Assembly (NCBI RefSeq): GCF_046097095.1
Contig: NZ_CP175698.1
Coordinates: 3,286,001-3,350,000, forward strand
Length of the DNA stretch: 64,000 nt
Direction: 5' to 3'
Origin: Natrinema sp046097095
Lineage (GTDB): Archaea; Halobacteriota; Halobacteria; Halobacteriales; Natrialbaceae
In this document: positions 17,776 to 25,165 of the stretch, piece after piece
Layout of the letters: the number at the start of each line of letters is the position of its first letter
Position numbering within the stretch: the stretch's first letter is position 1
Translations under genes and position numbers: made by a program
The notes under the pieces: generated by a model
What the model was told of the DNA's origin: nothing
What the model saw: only the letters and a program-made list of their open reading frames with translations
Database searches by the model: none

Positions 17776-18786
17776 ATGGACGCCCGAACGGTGTTCGCCT
17801 GGGCACTGGTGGCCGTGTCGGTCGCGATCCTCTGGGTTCTCGTACAGCCGTTTCTGTCGTGGCTGCTCGTGACGGGCCTGCTCGCGTTCGTTCTCACACC
17901 CGTCCACCGGCGACTTGAGGACCGCGTCGGAACGCGCATTTCCGCCGGCGTGCTCGCACTGCTCGTCGTGGTCGTCATCATCGGCTCGCTGATACTTAGC
18001 GTAACAGTGATACTCGAACAGGCCAGCACGCTGCTCGAGAACGTGTCGCGGTCGCAGGTACTTGGGCAGGTAAATCAGGTTCTCGAACAGCGGTTCGGGA
18101 TGACCGTTCCGATTCGGCCCCTCGCCCAGCGCGCGACCGATCGGATTACGGCGTACGCAAGTGGCAGCGTCTCTTCGGTCGTGAGCGTCGGCTTTCACTC
18201 GTTTCTTGGCTTTCTGTTGCTCGTATTCGTCCTCTACTACCTCCTCAAGGACGGCGACCGGGCCGTCGAGTGGGTCAGGCGGATAACGCCGCTTCCGCCG
18301 GGGGTGAACGACGAACTGATCGCCGCGACGAACCGCATGACGTGGGCGATCCTCAAGGGGCACGTCCTCGTCGCGTTCATTCAGGGGGCCGTCGCGGGCG
18401 TTGCCCTCTTCGTTACCGGCGTTCCCGAGGCCGCGATCCTGACGGTCGCGATGATGGTGTTGGCGCTCGTTCCTATCGTCGGCGTCGCACCGATCCTTGG
18501 CGGTGCAGTGCTCTATCTCCTTTTCAACGGTCGCGCACTGTCGGCGGCGTTCGTCGTTATCTGGGGGCTTACGTCCGTCGCCGTGACGGACGACTATCTC
18601 CGAGCGGTGTTGATCGATCGCGGTTCCGAGCTCCACTCGGCGGTGATCTTCGTCGGCATCTTAGGCGGAACCTATCTCCTCGGCCCAGTCGGCCTGTTTA
18701 TCGGCCCGCTGCTCATCGGGTTCGCCCTGACGGCGATCGAAGTACTGGGGGACTACTACGGCGTAATCCACCGACCTGTGAGGTGA
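17776..18786 (+). CDS. AI-2E family transporter (second paralogue)
   Basis: A 336-aa protein of about eight helices, with the same family blocks as the gene at 12366: VLYYLLKDGDRAVEWVRRI, GHVLVAFIQGAVAGVALF and VLIDRGSELHSAVIFVGILG. It starts MDARTVFAWALV. The export substrate is unknown. It follows aEF1B on the same strand after 108 bp, so it probably has its own promoter. Confidence 0.85.
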   Translation: MDARTVFAWALVAVSVAILWVLVQPFLSWLLVTGLLAFVLTPVHRRLEDRVGTRISAGVLALLVVVVIIGSLILSVTVILEQASTLLENVSRSQVLGQVNQVLEQRFGMTVPIRPLAQRATDRITAYASGSVSSVVSVGFHSFLGFLLLVFVLYYLLKDGDRAVEWVRRITPLPPGVNDELIAATNRMTWAILKGHVLVAFIQGAVAGVALFVTGVPEAAILTVAMMVLALVPIVGVAPILGGAVLYLLFNGRALSAAFVVIWGLTSVAVTDDYLRAVLIDRGSELHSAVIFVGILGGTYLLGPVGLFIGPLLIGFALTAIEVLGDYYGVIHRPVR

Positions 18787-18887
18787 TCGACGCCTGACGA
18801 CTCATACGATCTGCCGTACCTGGGTATCGGCGTCCCTCGGAAGCGGGTCCCGGAGACGCCGAAACTGAGTACGTCCAGTGGTCCGTA

Positions 18888-19325
18888 TCAGTTCGGGTTT
18901 CGATCCCGGTTCGCGCCCAGATCGGCCTGAGAAACGATCTCCGCACCGACGGGCGAGAGATCGACGGTCACGTCTTCGGCGACGGCCTTGTTGATCTCGT
19001 CTAGGTTACCGGCGAGTACCGTCAGTACGTCGTCGGGGTTGGCGTACAGAAGCATGTTCCCGTCTTGCCCCTCCGCGACGAGTTGTGTGTCGTTCAGCAC
19101 GACCTGGTCGTTCTGAATCGTCGCCGAGACGACCGGTAGTGCCTCCGGCTTTCCGGGTTCGTCGTCTCTCACTCTGCGGATGTGCACCTCATCGAGGTCG
19201 ATGACTTCCCTGTGTTCTTTGATCTGCTCGGCGCAGTTGACCATATCGTTAAGAAGGGCCGTCCGCTGTTCGTTGCCGTGATCGCCCTCGAGACAGTGCT
19301 GACAGACGCGGAGTTCGAGACGCAT
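18888..19325 (-). CDS. Uncharacterised acidic protein with N-terminal CxxC
   Basis: A 145-aa acidic cytosolic protein that I do not recognise. It opens MRLELRVCQHCLEGDHGNEQ, with Cys8-x-x-Cys11 followed by a histidine and a further cysteine (VNCAEQ) that could complete a metal site, then has mixed alpha/beta sequence. The start at 19325 retains the CxxC; in-frame sequence upstream of it is basic and unlikely to be translated. It precedes no obvious partner; the next gene upstream is an MBL hydrolase in the same direction 56 bp away. Confidence 0.5.
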   Translation of the reverse strand: MRLELRVCQHCLEGDHGNEQRTALLNDMVNCAEQIKEHREVIDLDEVHIRRVRDDEPGKPEALPVVSATIQNDQVVLNDTQLVAEGQDGNMLLYANPDDVLTVLAGNLDEINKAVAEDVTVDLSPVGAEIVSQADLGANRDRNPN

Positions 19326-19381
19326 TGCCCGTCGATTGGTGTTCGAGACCGATGAGAATTCCGCTTCGATCCGTCCGTCGC

Positions 19382-20062
19382 TCACTCGCGCCGTCGGTCG
19401 TAGATCTCCCCGATCCGTTTGCTTCCCCGGTCGACGTATCCCCCGTGATAACACAGCGTGTGGTCGACCTCGAGTGCGGCCAACGAGCCGACAGACTCCA
19501 TCGCGCGGTCCATGTCGGGTGTGAAACGTGGTTTCGGACCGGCAAGTTTACCCTCGCTGCCGTCCGCGACGAGGGCGTCGCCGGCAATAAGGAGGTTCCC
19601 GTCGGGGAAGTACAGCGAGACGTGACCCGGCGCGTGACCGGGCGTCGCCACGACTGCCATCGGTCCGCCGAGCGTCGGGATTCGAACCCCGTCGGCCAAC
19701 TCGAGGTCGACGTCGACTGGCGGATAGCGATCCCCATCGCCCGCGATCGGGTCGCGCTCGCCCGAGACGTACGGCGCTTCCTCGCGGTGGGTCGCGACGA
19801 CCGCGTCGACCCGCTCTACTAATTCCGCTAGCCCGCCCGCGTGGTCCCCGTCGTGGTGCGTGAGGACCACCAGCCAGATGTCCGCGAGTTCGTACCCGAG
19901 ACTCGTCAAGTGGGTCTCGAGGGGGCCGACGGCACCCTCGGGACCGACGTCGAGTAGAACGAGTCCGCGGTTAGTTTCGACGACTGCGGGGGTGATCGTA
20001 ATCGATCGGCCGTCGTACTCGACTGTGATCGGCAGTGCGTGGATTCCGGTGTTCTCCGCCAT
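19382..20062 (-). CDS. MBL-fold metallo-hydrolase
   Basis: A 226-aa metallo-beta-lactamase-fold protein. The metal motif THHDGDHAGG matches HxHxDH in degenerate form (first two histidines adjacent), followed by TPGHAPGHVSLY, AGDAL and CYHGG. It could be a glyoxalase II-like thioesterase or another hydrolase; the substrate is not evident. The start MAENTGIHALP (20062) is preferred to 20086. On the reverse strand CATATC lies about 28 nt upstream. Confidence 0.8.
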   Translation of the reverse strand: MAENTGIHALPITVEYDGRSITITPAVVETNRGLVLLDVGPEGAVGPLETHLTSLGYELADIWLVVLTHHDGDHAGGLAELVERVDAVVATHREEAPYVSGERDPIAGDGDRYPPVDVDLELADGVRIPTLGGPMAVVATPGHAPGHVSLYFPDGNLLIAGDALVADGSEGKLAGPKPRFTPDMDRAMESVGSLAALEVDHTLCYHGGYVDRGSKRIGEIYDRRRE

Positions 20063-20153
20063 ATGGGCCACATTCGCCGCCACCACGATATGTGTGGGTG
20101 GCCGCGGCGAGCGGCCGATTCGGAGCAGAGTCTAGTCGGAAACTTCATAGACC

Positions 20154-20187
20154 TATTCATATGAATACATAACTTTATCACATGTGA
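20154..20187 (+). promoter_or_regulatory. Two palindromes over the promoter of the terpene-synthase-like gene
   Basis: TATTCATATGAATA (20154-20167) is a perfect 14-bp palindrome and TCACATGTGA (20178-20187) a perfect 10-bp palindrome. Their centres are 22 bp apart, about two helical turns. The second overlaps CTTTATCA, which lies about 27 nt before the ATG at 20205 and is the likely TATA box. The layout suits a repressor binding cooperatively. Confidence 0.5.
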
Positions 20188-20204
20188 ATTTCATCATGTA
20201 GGTG

Positions 20205-21200
20205 ATGCGGAACGAGTCTCCAGTCCCCATCCCTGACATCGACGGAAATCCGGTTGCGGCCGTTCGACGACAGGACCTCCCCGATACCGCCCTTCCGCTG
20301 CTCGACTCGTACGACGATATCGCCGCCGACAGAGATCGGTTCCTCTGGCGCTGGCTCTATCACCTCTTTCCGACGTTTCGGCTCTCGTGTGTCGACGACG
20401 ACCGCGCGTGTCCCGTCCGCGACGCGAAGTTAGTCGCGTCGGTTTTCGCCGTCGTTGCGGACGATGTCGCCGAACGGCACGGCGATCGAGCGACCTTCGA
20501 CGAACTGACGAAGATTCCGTATAGCGACCGGCGGCCCGTCCCCTCACGCCGCGACGTCGACGGCGACGTCGTCCGATTTCTGACGGACGTCTGGGAGGAG
20601 TTTGCGACGCTGTACGAGTCTGGGCCCCGCACCGCAGAGTTCACGGAACTTCTGCAGTTCGACCTCCGACAGGTCTTTCGAGCGGTCGAGTACTCGTATC
20701 TCGCGAACGACAACCCGGGGCTCGTCTCGGAGCGCGAGCTCTGGGCACACGACGTCCACAACATGATGATATACGTGTACGCGGATATCGATCTCGCGAA
20801 CGCACAAGCGTTCGATTCCGACGAATTGTCGCTGCTGCGCCGAGTCTGCGATCGAACCCAGCGGATGGCCCGCATCGGCAACTGGATCTCGACCTGGAAG
20901 CGAGAACTCGCCGAGGGCGACTGCAGTTCCGGCGTCGTCGTCCACGCGCTCGAAAACGACATCGTATCGCGGGACCGAATTCGGACGCTCCGACGCAATC
21001 CGACCGATGCGGTCGTCTGTTCGACCATCGATACGATCGCTGAGTCTGATGTCGAAGACCACTTTCTGGCGCGCTGGCGCGCCGAATACGAGAACGCGAC
21101 GCGGTTCGCATCCGAAATCGACAGCGTTGATATCGAGGCCTACCTCGAGGGATTCGAGCGGATACTGGGCTATCACGTCACGAGCGAAGGCCTCAAGTAA
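20205..21200 (+). CDS. Putative class I terpene-synthase-like protein
   Basis: A 331-aa, mostly helical protein with no signal peptide. Two motifs fit class I isoprenoid/terpene synthases. FAVVADDVAE (about 81-90) has the DDxxE aspartate cluster. GNWISTWKRE (about 225-234) matches the NSE pattern, Asn-x3-Ser/Thr-x3-Glu, with Asn226, Thr230 and Glu234. They are about 139 residues apart, as in bacterial terpene cyclases, and the length also fits. There is no clear C-terminal Arg-Tyr pair, and the second residue of NSE is Trp. If active it would cyclise a prenyl diphosphate such as FPP or GGPP with magnesium. A GTG at 20202 directly precedes the ATG. The call is mine from motifs, not from a recognised homologue. 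Confidence 0.5.
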   Translation: MRNESPVPIPDIDGNPVAAVRRQDLPDTALPLLDSYDDIAADRDRFLWRWLYHLFPTFRLSCVDDDRACPVRDAKLVASVFAVVADDVAERHGDRATFDELTKIPYSDRRPVPSRRDVDGDVVRFLTDVWEEFATLYESGPRTAEFTELLQFDLRQVFRAVEYSYLANDNPGLVSERELWAHDVHNMMIYVYADIDLANAQAFDSDELSLLRRVCDRTQRMARIGNWISTWKRELAEGDCSSGVVVHALENDIVSRDRIRTLRRNPTDAVVCSTIDTIAESDVEDHFLARWRAEYENATRFASEIDSVDIEAYLEGFERILGYHVTSEGLK

Positions 21201-21245
21201 GCGCCAGATTTCGGGCCGCGAACGCGGGCCGACTCGAGGCTTGCG

Positions 21246-22415
21246 TTACGACGAGAGGGCCGCGTCGATTGCCGTCTCGAGATCCGAGATCAGGTCGTCG
21301 ACGTGCTCGATGCCGACCGAGACGCGAATCAGGCTGTCCGAGAGCCCGGCCGCGAGCCGTTCCTCGCGGGGAATCGCAGCGTGGGTCATCGGCGCGGGCT
21401 GTTCGATCAGGCTTTCCACCCCGCCAAGACTCTCCGCGAGCGTGAAGATCTCGGTGTTCGAGACGACCGCGCTGGCCTCCTCCGGACTCGCGTCGAGTTC
21501 GAAGCTCAACATCCCGCCGAAGTCGTCCATCTGATCGGCGGCGATCTCGTGGCCGGGGTGGGACTCGAGACCGGGGTAGTAGACCCGGTCGACATCAGGG
21601 TGGTCCTCGAGCCACGTGGCGACGGCCCGCGCGTTCTCGCAGTGGCGATCCATGCGGACGGGGAGGGTCTTCGTTCCACGGAGCACGAGGAAACACTCGA
21701 AGGGGCCGGGCGTCGCCCCGACAGAGTTCTGGAAGAAGCCAAGCCGTTCGTCCAGTTCCTCGTCGTCGGTCATCAGCGCGCCGCCGACCACGTCGGAGTG
21801 ACCGCCGAGGTACTTGGTCAGTGAGTGCGAGACGATATCCGCGCCAAGGTCGAGTGGTCGCTGGAGGTACGGCGTTGCGAACGTGTTGTCGATCGCACAG
21901 AGCACATCGTTGTCGTGGGCGATCTCGGCCGCCCCCTCGATATCCACGATCGACATGAGCGGATTAGTGGGGGTCTCGAGCCACAGTAGCGCCGTCTCCT
22001 CGCGGAACGCAGCCGCGATCTCGTCGAGATCGGTCATATCGACGAAGGAAAACTCGAGGTCGTAGTCCTCGTAGACCTGCGTGAAGATGCGGTGGGTGCC
22101 GCCGTAGACGTCGTTGCCCGTCACGACGTGGTCGCCGGCCTCGAGGAGGTTCAGGACCGTATTGATCGAGGCCATCCCGCTGGCGAACGCACGGCCGTAC
22201 TCGGCGTTCTCGAGGCTTGCGAGGTTTTCCTCGAGGTCCGTCCGCGTCGGGTTCCCGGTGCGGGAGTACTCGTAGCCGCGGTGATCGCCGGGCGCGTCCT
22301 GCTCGTACGTCGAGTTGGCGTGAATTGGCGTCATCAGCGCGCCGGTCTCGGGGTCAGGCGCTTGGCCGGCGTGGATCGATCTGGTCTCGATCCGGCGGTC
22401 GTGATCGTCGTCCAT
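21246..22415 (-). CDS. Cystathionine gamma-synthase/lyase-type PLP enzyme
   Basis: A 389-aa trans-sulfuration enzyme of the Cys/Met metabolism PLP family. Key blocks are YSRTGNPTR (50-58), GMASINTVL, ETPTNP (147-152), the cofactor Lys201 in SHSLTKYLGGHSD, FQNSVGATPGPFECFL and SLGGVESLIEQPAPMTHA. Cystathionine gamma-synthase, gamma-lyase and O-acetylhomoserine sulfhydrylase share these, so the exact reaction is not fixed. The start at 22415 gives MDDDHDRRIETRSIHAGQ; in-frame sequence upstream runs through the structured repeat region and is not coding. Confidence 0.9.
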   Translation of the reverse strand: MDDDHDRRIETRSIHAGQAPDPETGALMTPIHANSTYEQDAPGDHRGYEYSRTGNPTRTDLEENLASLENAEYGRAFASGMASINTVLNLLEAGDHVVTGNDVYGGTHRIFTQVYEDYDLEFSFVDMTDLDEIAAAFREETALLWLETPTNPLMSIVDIEGAAEIAHDNDVLCAIDNTFATPYLQRPLDLGADIVSHSLTKYLGGHSDVVGGALMTDDEELDERLGFFQNSVGATPGPFECFLVLRGTKTLPVRMDRHCENARAVATWLEDHPDVDRVYYPGLESHPGHEIAADQMDDFGGMLSFELDASPEEASAVVSNTEIFTLAESLGGVESLIEQPAPMTHAAIPREERLAAGLSDSLIRVSVGIEHVDDLISDLETAIDAALSS

Positions 22416-22511
22416 ACGGAAACGGGCAACCCGCGGTCGGATCACTGTTTGGGACGGGGAGGCTGAAATGGTCAGCGGCGGCGAGACGGCTCGCGGAGTC
22501 GTAAGGGAGTA

Positions 22512-22599
22512 CCGCGCGAGCGGAGCGAGCGCGGCCTTTTTGGTCCAGATTTTTGCTCCGAGCGGTTCCTCGCGCAGCGAGGAATCCCGAGGAGCAAAA
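22512..22599 (+). repeat. Structured intergenic element with nested hairpins
   Basis: CCGCGC (22512) pairs with GCGCGG (22529), followed by CCTTTTTGGTCCAGAT. Then TTTTGCTCC (22551-22559) pairs perfectly with GGAGCAAAA (22591-22599), and inside it TTCCTCGC (22566-22573) pairs with GCGAGGAA (22577-22584) over a 3-nt loop. The 49-nt nested hairpin is non-coding. It resembles GC-skewed elements I recall between genes in other haloarchaea. It lies between the divergent promoters of the trans-sulfuration gene and rpl21e. Confidence 0.65.
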
Positions 22600-22618
22600 G
22601 GTGGGCGTAATACGTGTG

Positions 22619-22626
22619 TTTTATAA
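22619..22626 (+). promoter_or_regulatory. TATA box of the rpl21e operon
   Basis: TTTTATAA is centred about 33 nt before the rpl21e ATG at 22656, predicting a leader of only a few nucleotides. It lies immediately downstream of the nested hairpin element. Confidence 0.6.
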
Positions 22627-22655
22627 CCGTCACCGGACAACCCGGTCGTACGACT

Positions 22656-22964
22656 ATGCCGAAATCTAATGGCCCTCGTCAGGGAACCCGGCGAAAGCTC
22701 GCGAACGACCCCCGAGATCGCGGTACGTCGCCGCCACAGCGCGCGATCCAGGAGTACGAAGCAGGCGAAAAGGTCCACCTGAAGATCGACCCCAGCGTTC
22801 CGGACGGACGTTTCCACCCGCGATTCGACGGTCGCACCGGCGAAGTCATCGGGAAACAGGGCAGTGCGTTCAAAGTCCAGATCAACGACGGCGGCTCGGA
22901 CAAGACGCTGCTCGTCACCGCGGCCCACCTGCGCGCGCAAAATCAGGAGAAGAGCCGAATCTAA
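22656..22964 (+). CDS. rpl21e: 50S ribosomal protein L21e
   Basis: A 102-aa archaeal/eukaryotic-type large-subunit protein. It starts MPKSNGPRQGTRRKLAND and contains YEAGEKVHLKIDPSVPDGRF and FDGRTGEVIGKQG, the L21e SH3-like core. It heads an information-processing cluster; rpoF begins 7 nt after its stop, so the two are probably co-transcribed. Confidence 0.97.
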   Translation: MPKSNGPRQGTRRKLANDPRDRGTSPPQRAIQEYEAGEKVHLKIDPSVPDGRFHPRFDGRTGEVIGKQGSAFKVQINDGGSDKTLLVTAAHLRAQNQEKSRI

Positions 22965-22971
22965 CCGCAGG

Positions 22972-23328
22972 ATGACGATCTTCAAAGAGATCGTCGACGA
23001 GGAGTTCCTGACGGTCTCGGAAACGAAGGAGCTGCTCGCCGACATCGAAGCCGAACGCGCGATGGACGAGGATCGCGAGCTACGCTACGAGCTCGCGCGG
23101 GCGATCGAACACGCGAACCGGTTCGCCGTCTTGGAGCCCGAGGAAGCTCAAGCGCTCGTCGACGACCTGCAGGACCTCGAGAAGGTCGACGAGCCGACGG
23201 CCTATAAGATCGCGAACCTCCTGCCACGAGACCGAGACGAGCTCCGGTCGGTCTACGCACAGCAGCGCTACTCGTTGTCGGGGGACGAACTCGACGAGAT
23301 TCTCAACGTCGTCGCGCAGTACGCCTGA
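22972..23328 (+). CDS. rpoF: RNA polymerase subunit Rpo4 (Rpb4/RpoF)
   Basis: A 118-aa Rpb4-family subunit, which forms the polymerase stalk with Rpo7. It starts MTIFKEIVDEEFLTVSETKE and ends with the HRDC-like helix bundle YKIANLLPRDRDELRSVYAQ. Spacing to L21e is 7 nt. Together with the following DUF655 gene and rsmA this is a widely conserved archaeal order. Confidence 0.93.
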   Translation: MTIFKEIVDEEFLTVSETKELLADIEAERAMDEDRELRYELARAIEHANRFAVLEPEEAQALVDDLQDLEKVDEPTAYKIANLLPRDRDELRSVYAQQRYSLSGDELDEILNVVAQYA

Positions 23329-23464
23329 CTCACGCTCGAACCGGTTTTCGTATCCGATAGCGGTGAGACGTGAGTCTCGCAGACGAATCTCCGTGATCGG
23401 CCACCGAGCTGGAGCCGGAAAGCGGGGCGACTCTTTAAGTACGCCGTTACCGTACCGTAAACCA

Positions 23465-24064
23465 ATGAGCGAAGCTGATCGCGATGAGAGAGACGTTCGG
23501 CGCGCGGTCGTGTTGGACTACCTCGCACACGGGCTGTCGGATGACGGCCGACCGCAGTACGCGAAGTCGCCGGCGGGCTACGCCGTCGGGATCGAGGACT
23601 TTCAGCTCTATCAGGTCGCCTTCGACGAGGACGAGCGGCTCACGATCGGCAGCGAGGTCGTCGTCGAACCGGCCGCCGAGCGCGATGTCGTCACCGAAGC
23701 CCACCGCGTCGAATACGAGGATCTCTCCTCGGGCGCGCAGTCGGAACTCGAGTACGTCGTCGCTGATCTCGTCGAGGAAAACGAAGAGCGGTTCGTCGAC
23801 TTCTACAACGACGCCCAGCCGATCACGCTGCGACTTCACCAGTTGAACCTGCTGCCGGGGATCGGGAAGAAGCTCCGTAACAGCATCTTAGACGAGCGAA
23901 AGCGAAAGCCCTTCGAGAGCTTCGAGGAACTTTCGGAGCGCGTCTCGGGGTTACACGATCCCGACGAGATCCTCGTCGAGCGCATCTTAGAGGAGTTGCG
24001 CGACGACGATCTCAAATATCAGACGTTCGTCGGTCGCCGGGAACAGGAACAGAACACGGACTGA
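23465..24064 (+). CDS. DUF655 protein (HhH nucleic-acid-binding)
   Basis: A 199-aa protein. The N-terminal half is beta-rich (OB-like, with GYAVGIEDFQLYQ); the C-terminal half contains a helix-hairpin-helix LNLLPGIGKKLRNSILDE and a second helical repeat. DUF655 proteins regularly sit between rpoF and rsmA in archaea and are presumed RNA-binding, perhaps in ribosome maturation; the role is unproven. TTTAAGTA about 28 nt before the ATG suggests a near-leaderless transcript separate from rpoF. Confidence 0.88.
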   Translation: MSEADRDERDVRRAVVLDYLAHGLSDDGRPQYAKSPAGYAVGIEDFQLYQVAFDEDERLTIGSEVVVEPAAERDVVTEAHRVEYEDLSSGAQSELEYVVADLVEENEERFVDFYNDAQPITLRLHQLNLLPGIGKKLRNSILDERKRKPFESFEELSERVSGLHDPDEILVERILEELRDDDLKYQTFVGRREQEQNTD

Positions 24065-24165
24065 GTCCGCTCTTCTGCGGGTCGAACGATCGCGACCGCC
24101 GGACGAGGATCGCCGATCGAATTCGAGACGGTGCGTTTACACCGTCCCCATCCGTAACGCCGGCA

Positions 24166-25059
24166 ATGAGAGACCCAGACGGACTGATCGCTCGGGCGGG
24201 CGTCCGCGGCGATCCGGACCGCGACCAGCACTTCCTCGTCGACGATCGCGTGCTGGACCGGTTGCCGACCTATCTCACGGATCGCGAGGCGCAACGCGCC
24301 ATAGATACCGCGGGCGGTGATCCCTCGCAGGCAGTGGAGAGCGACGGCGAGACGAGCCACCTGCTCGAGATCGGGGGTGGCACGGGCGCGCTGACGGACC
24401 GGCTACTCGCGGTCGGTGACGAGGTGACCGTCGTCGAGCGCGACCACGAACTCGCCGCATTTCTGCGCGAGGAGTTCGCCGACGAGATCGCAGCCGATCG
24501 GCTGACCGTGATCGAGGGCGACGCGCTCGAGGTCGAGTTGCCCGACTTCTCGGCGTCGGTATCGAACCTCCCCTACGGCGTCTCGAGCGAGATCGCATTC
24601 CGGCTCTTTCCAGCCGAAAAGCCGCTCGTCTTGATGTTTCAACGGGAGTTCGCCGAGCGGATGGTCGCCGAGCCCGGAACGAGCGAGTACGGCCGGCTCT
24701 CGGTCTCGAGTCAGCACTTCGCCGACGTGGAACTCGTCGAATCGATTCCGAAAGAGGCGTTCGAGCCACAGCCGGCGGTTCAGAGCGCGGTGGTGCGGGC
24801 GGTGCCGCGCGAACCCGACTACGAAGTCGACGACGAGGAGTTTTTCCTACGATTCGTCAAAGCGCTGTTCACGCAGCGCCGGAAGACGATCCGCAATGCG
24901 ATTCGGAACACGGCACACATCTCCGGACTCGGCGAGCCGGAAGCGGTCGTCGAGGCGGCCGACGAGGATGTCCTTCGAAAGCGTGCGGGCGCGATGGCCC
25001 CGGCCGAGTTCGCCGCGCTGGCACGGCTCGCGATGGACGTGGGCGATCTCGAGGAGTAA
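24166..25059 (+). CDS. rsmA: 16S rRNA dimethyladenosine transferase (RsmA/KsgA)
   Basis: A 297-aa SAM-dependent enzyme that dimethylates the two adjacent adenosines of the 3' terminal helix of 16S rRNA late in small-subunit assembly. Motifs are the QHFLVDDRV entry, the SAM loop LEIGGGTGALT (67-77), VERDHEL, EGDALEVELP and the catalytic NLPY at 134-137. The C-terminal RRKTIRNAIRN helix follows. It belongs to the L21e-Rpo4-DUF655 cluster. Confidence 0.95.
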   Translation: MRDPDGLIARAGVRGDPDRDQHFLVDDRVLDRLPTYLTDREAQRAIDTAGGDPSQAVESDGETSHLLEIGGGTGALTDRLLAVGDEVTVVERDHELAAFLREEFADEIAADRLTVIEGDALEVELPDFSASVSNLPYGVSSEIAFRLFPAEKPLVLMFQREFAERMVAEPGTSEYGRLSVSSQHFADVELVESIPKEAFEPQPAVQSAVVRAVPREPDYEVDDEEFFLRFVKALFTQRRKTIRNAIRNTAHISGLGEPEAVVEAADEDVLRKRAGAMAPAEFAALARLAMDVGDLEE

Positions 25060-25165
25060 ATCGGGCTCACTCCTCGAGTCAAAACGGGCTGCTTGCGTCA
25101 CGCGGGAGTGCCTTAACCAACGGATACTCAAAGCTGCACGGTCGACAGATCGGAGAGACGAACGC

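Noticed and set aside
22416..23045. In-frame upstream extension of the trans-sulfuration gene
   Set aside because: It would translate through the nested hairpin element and antisense to rpl21e; the ATG at 22415 starts the conserved protein.
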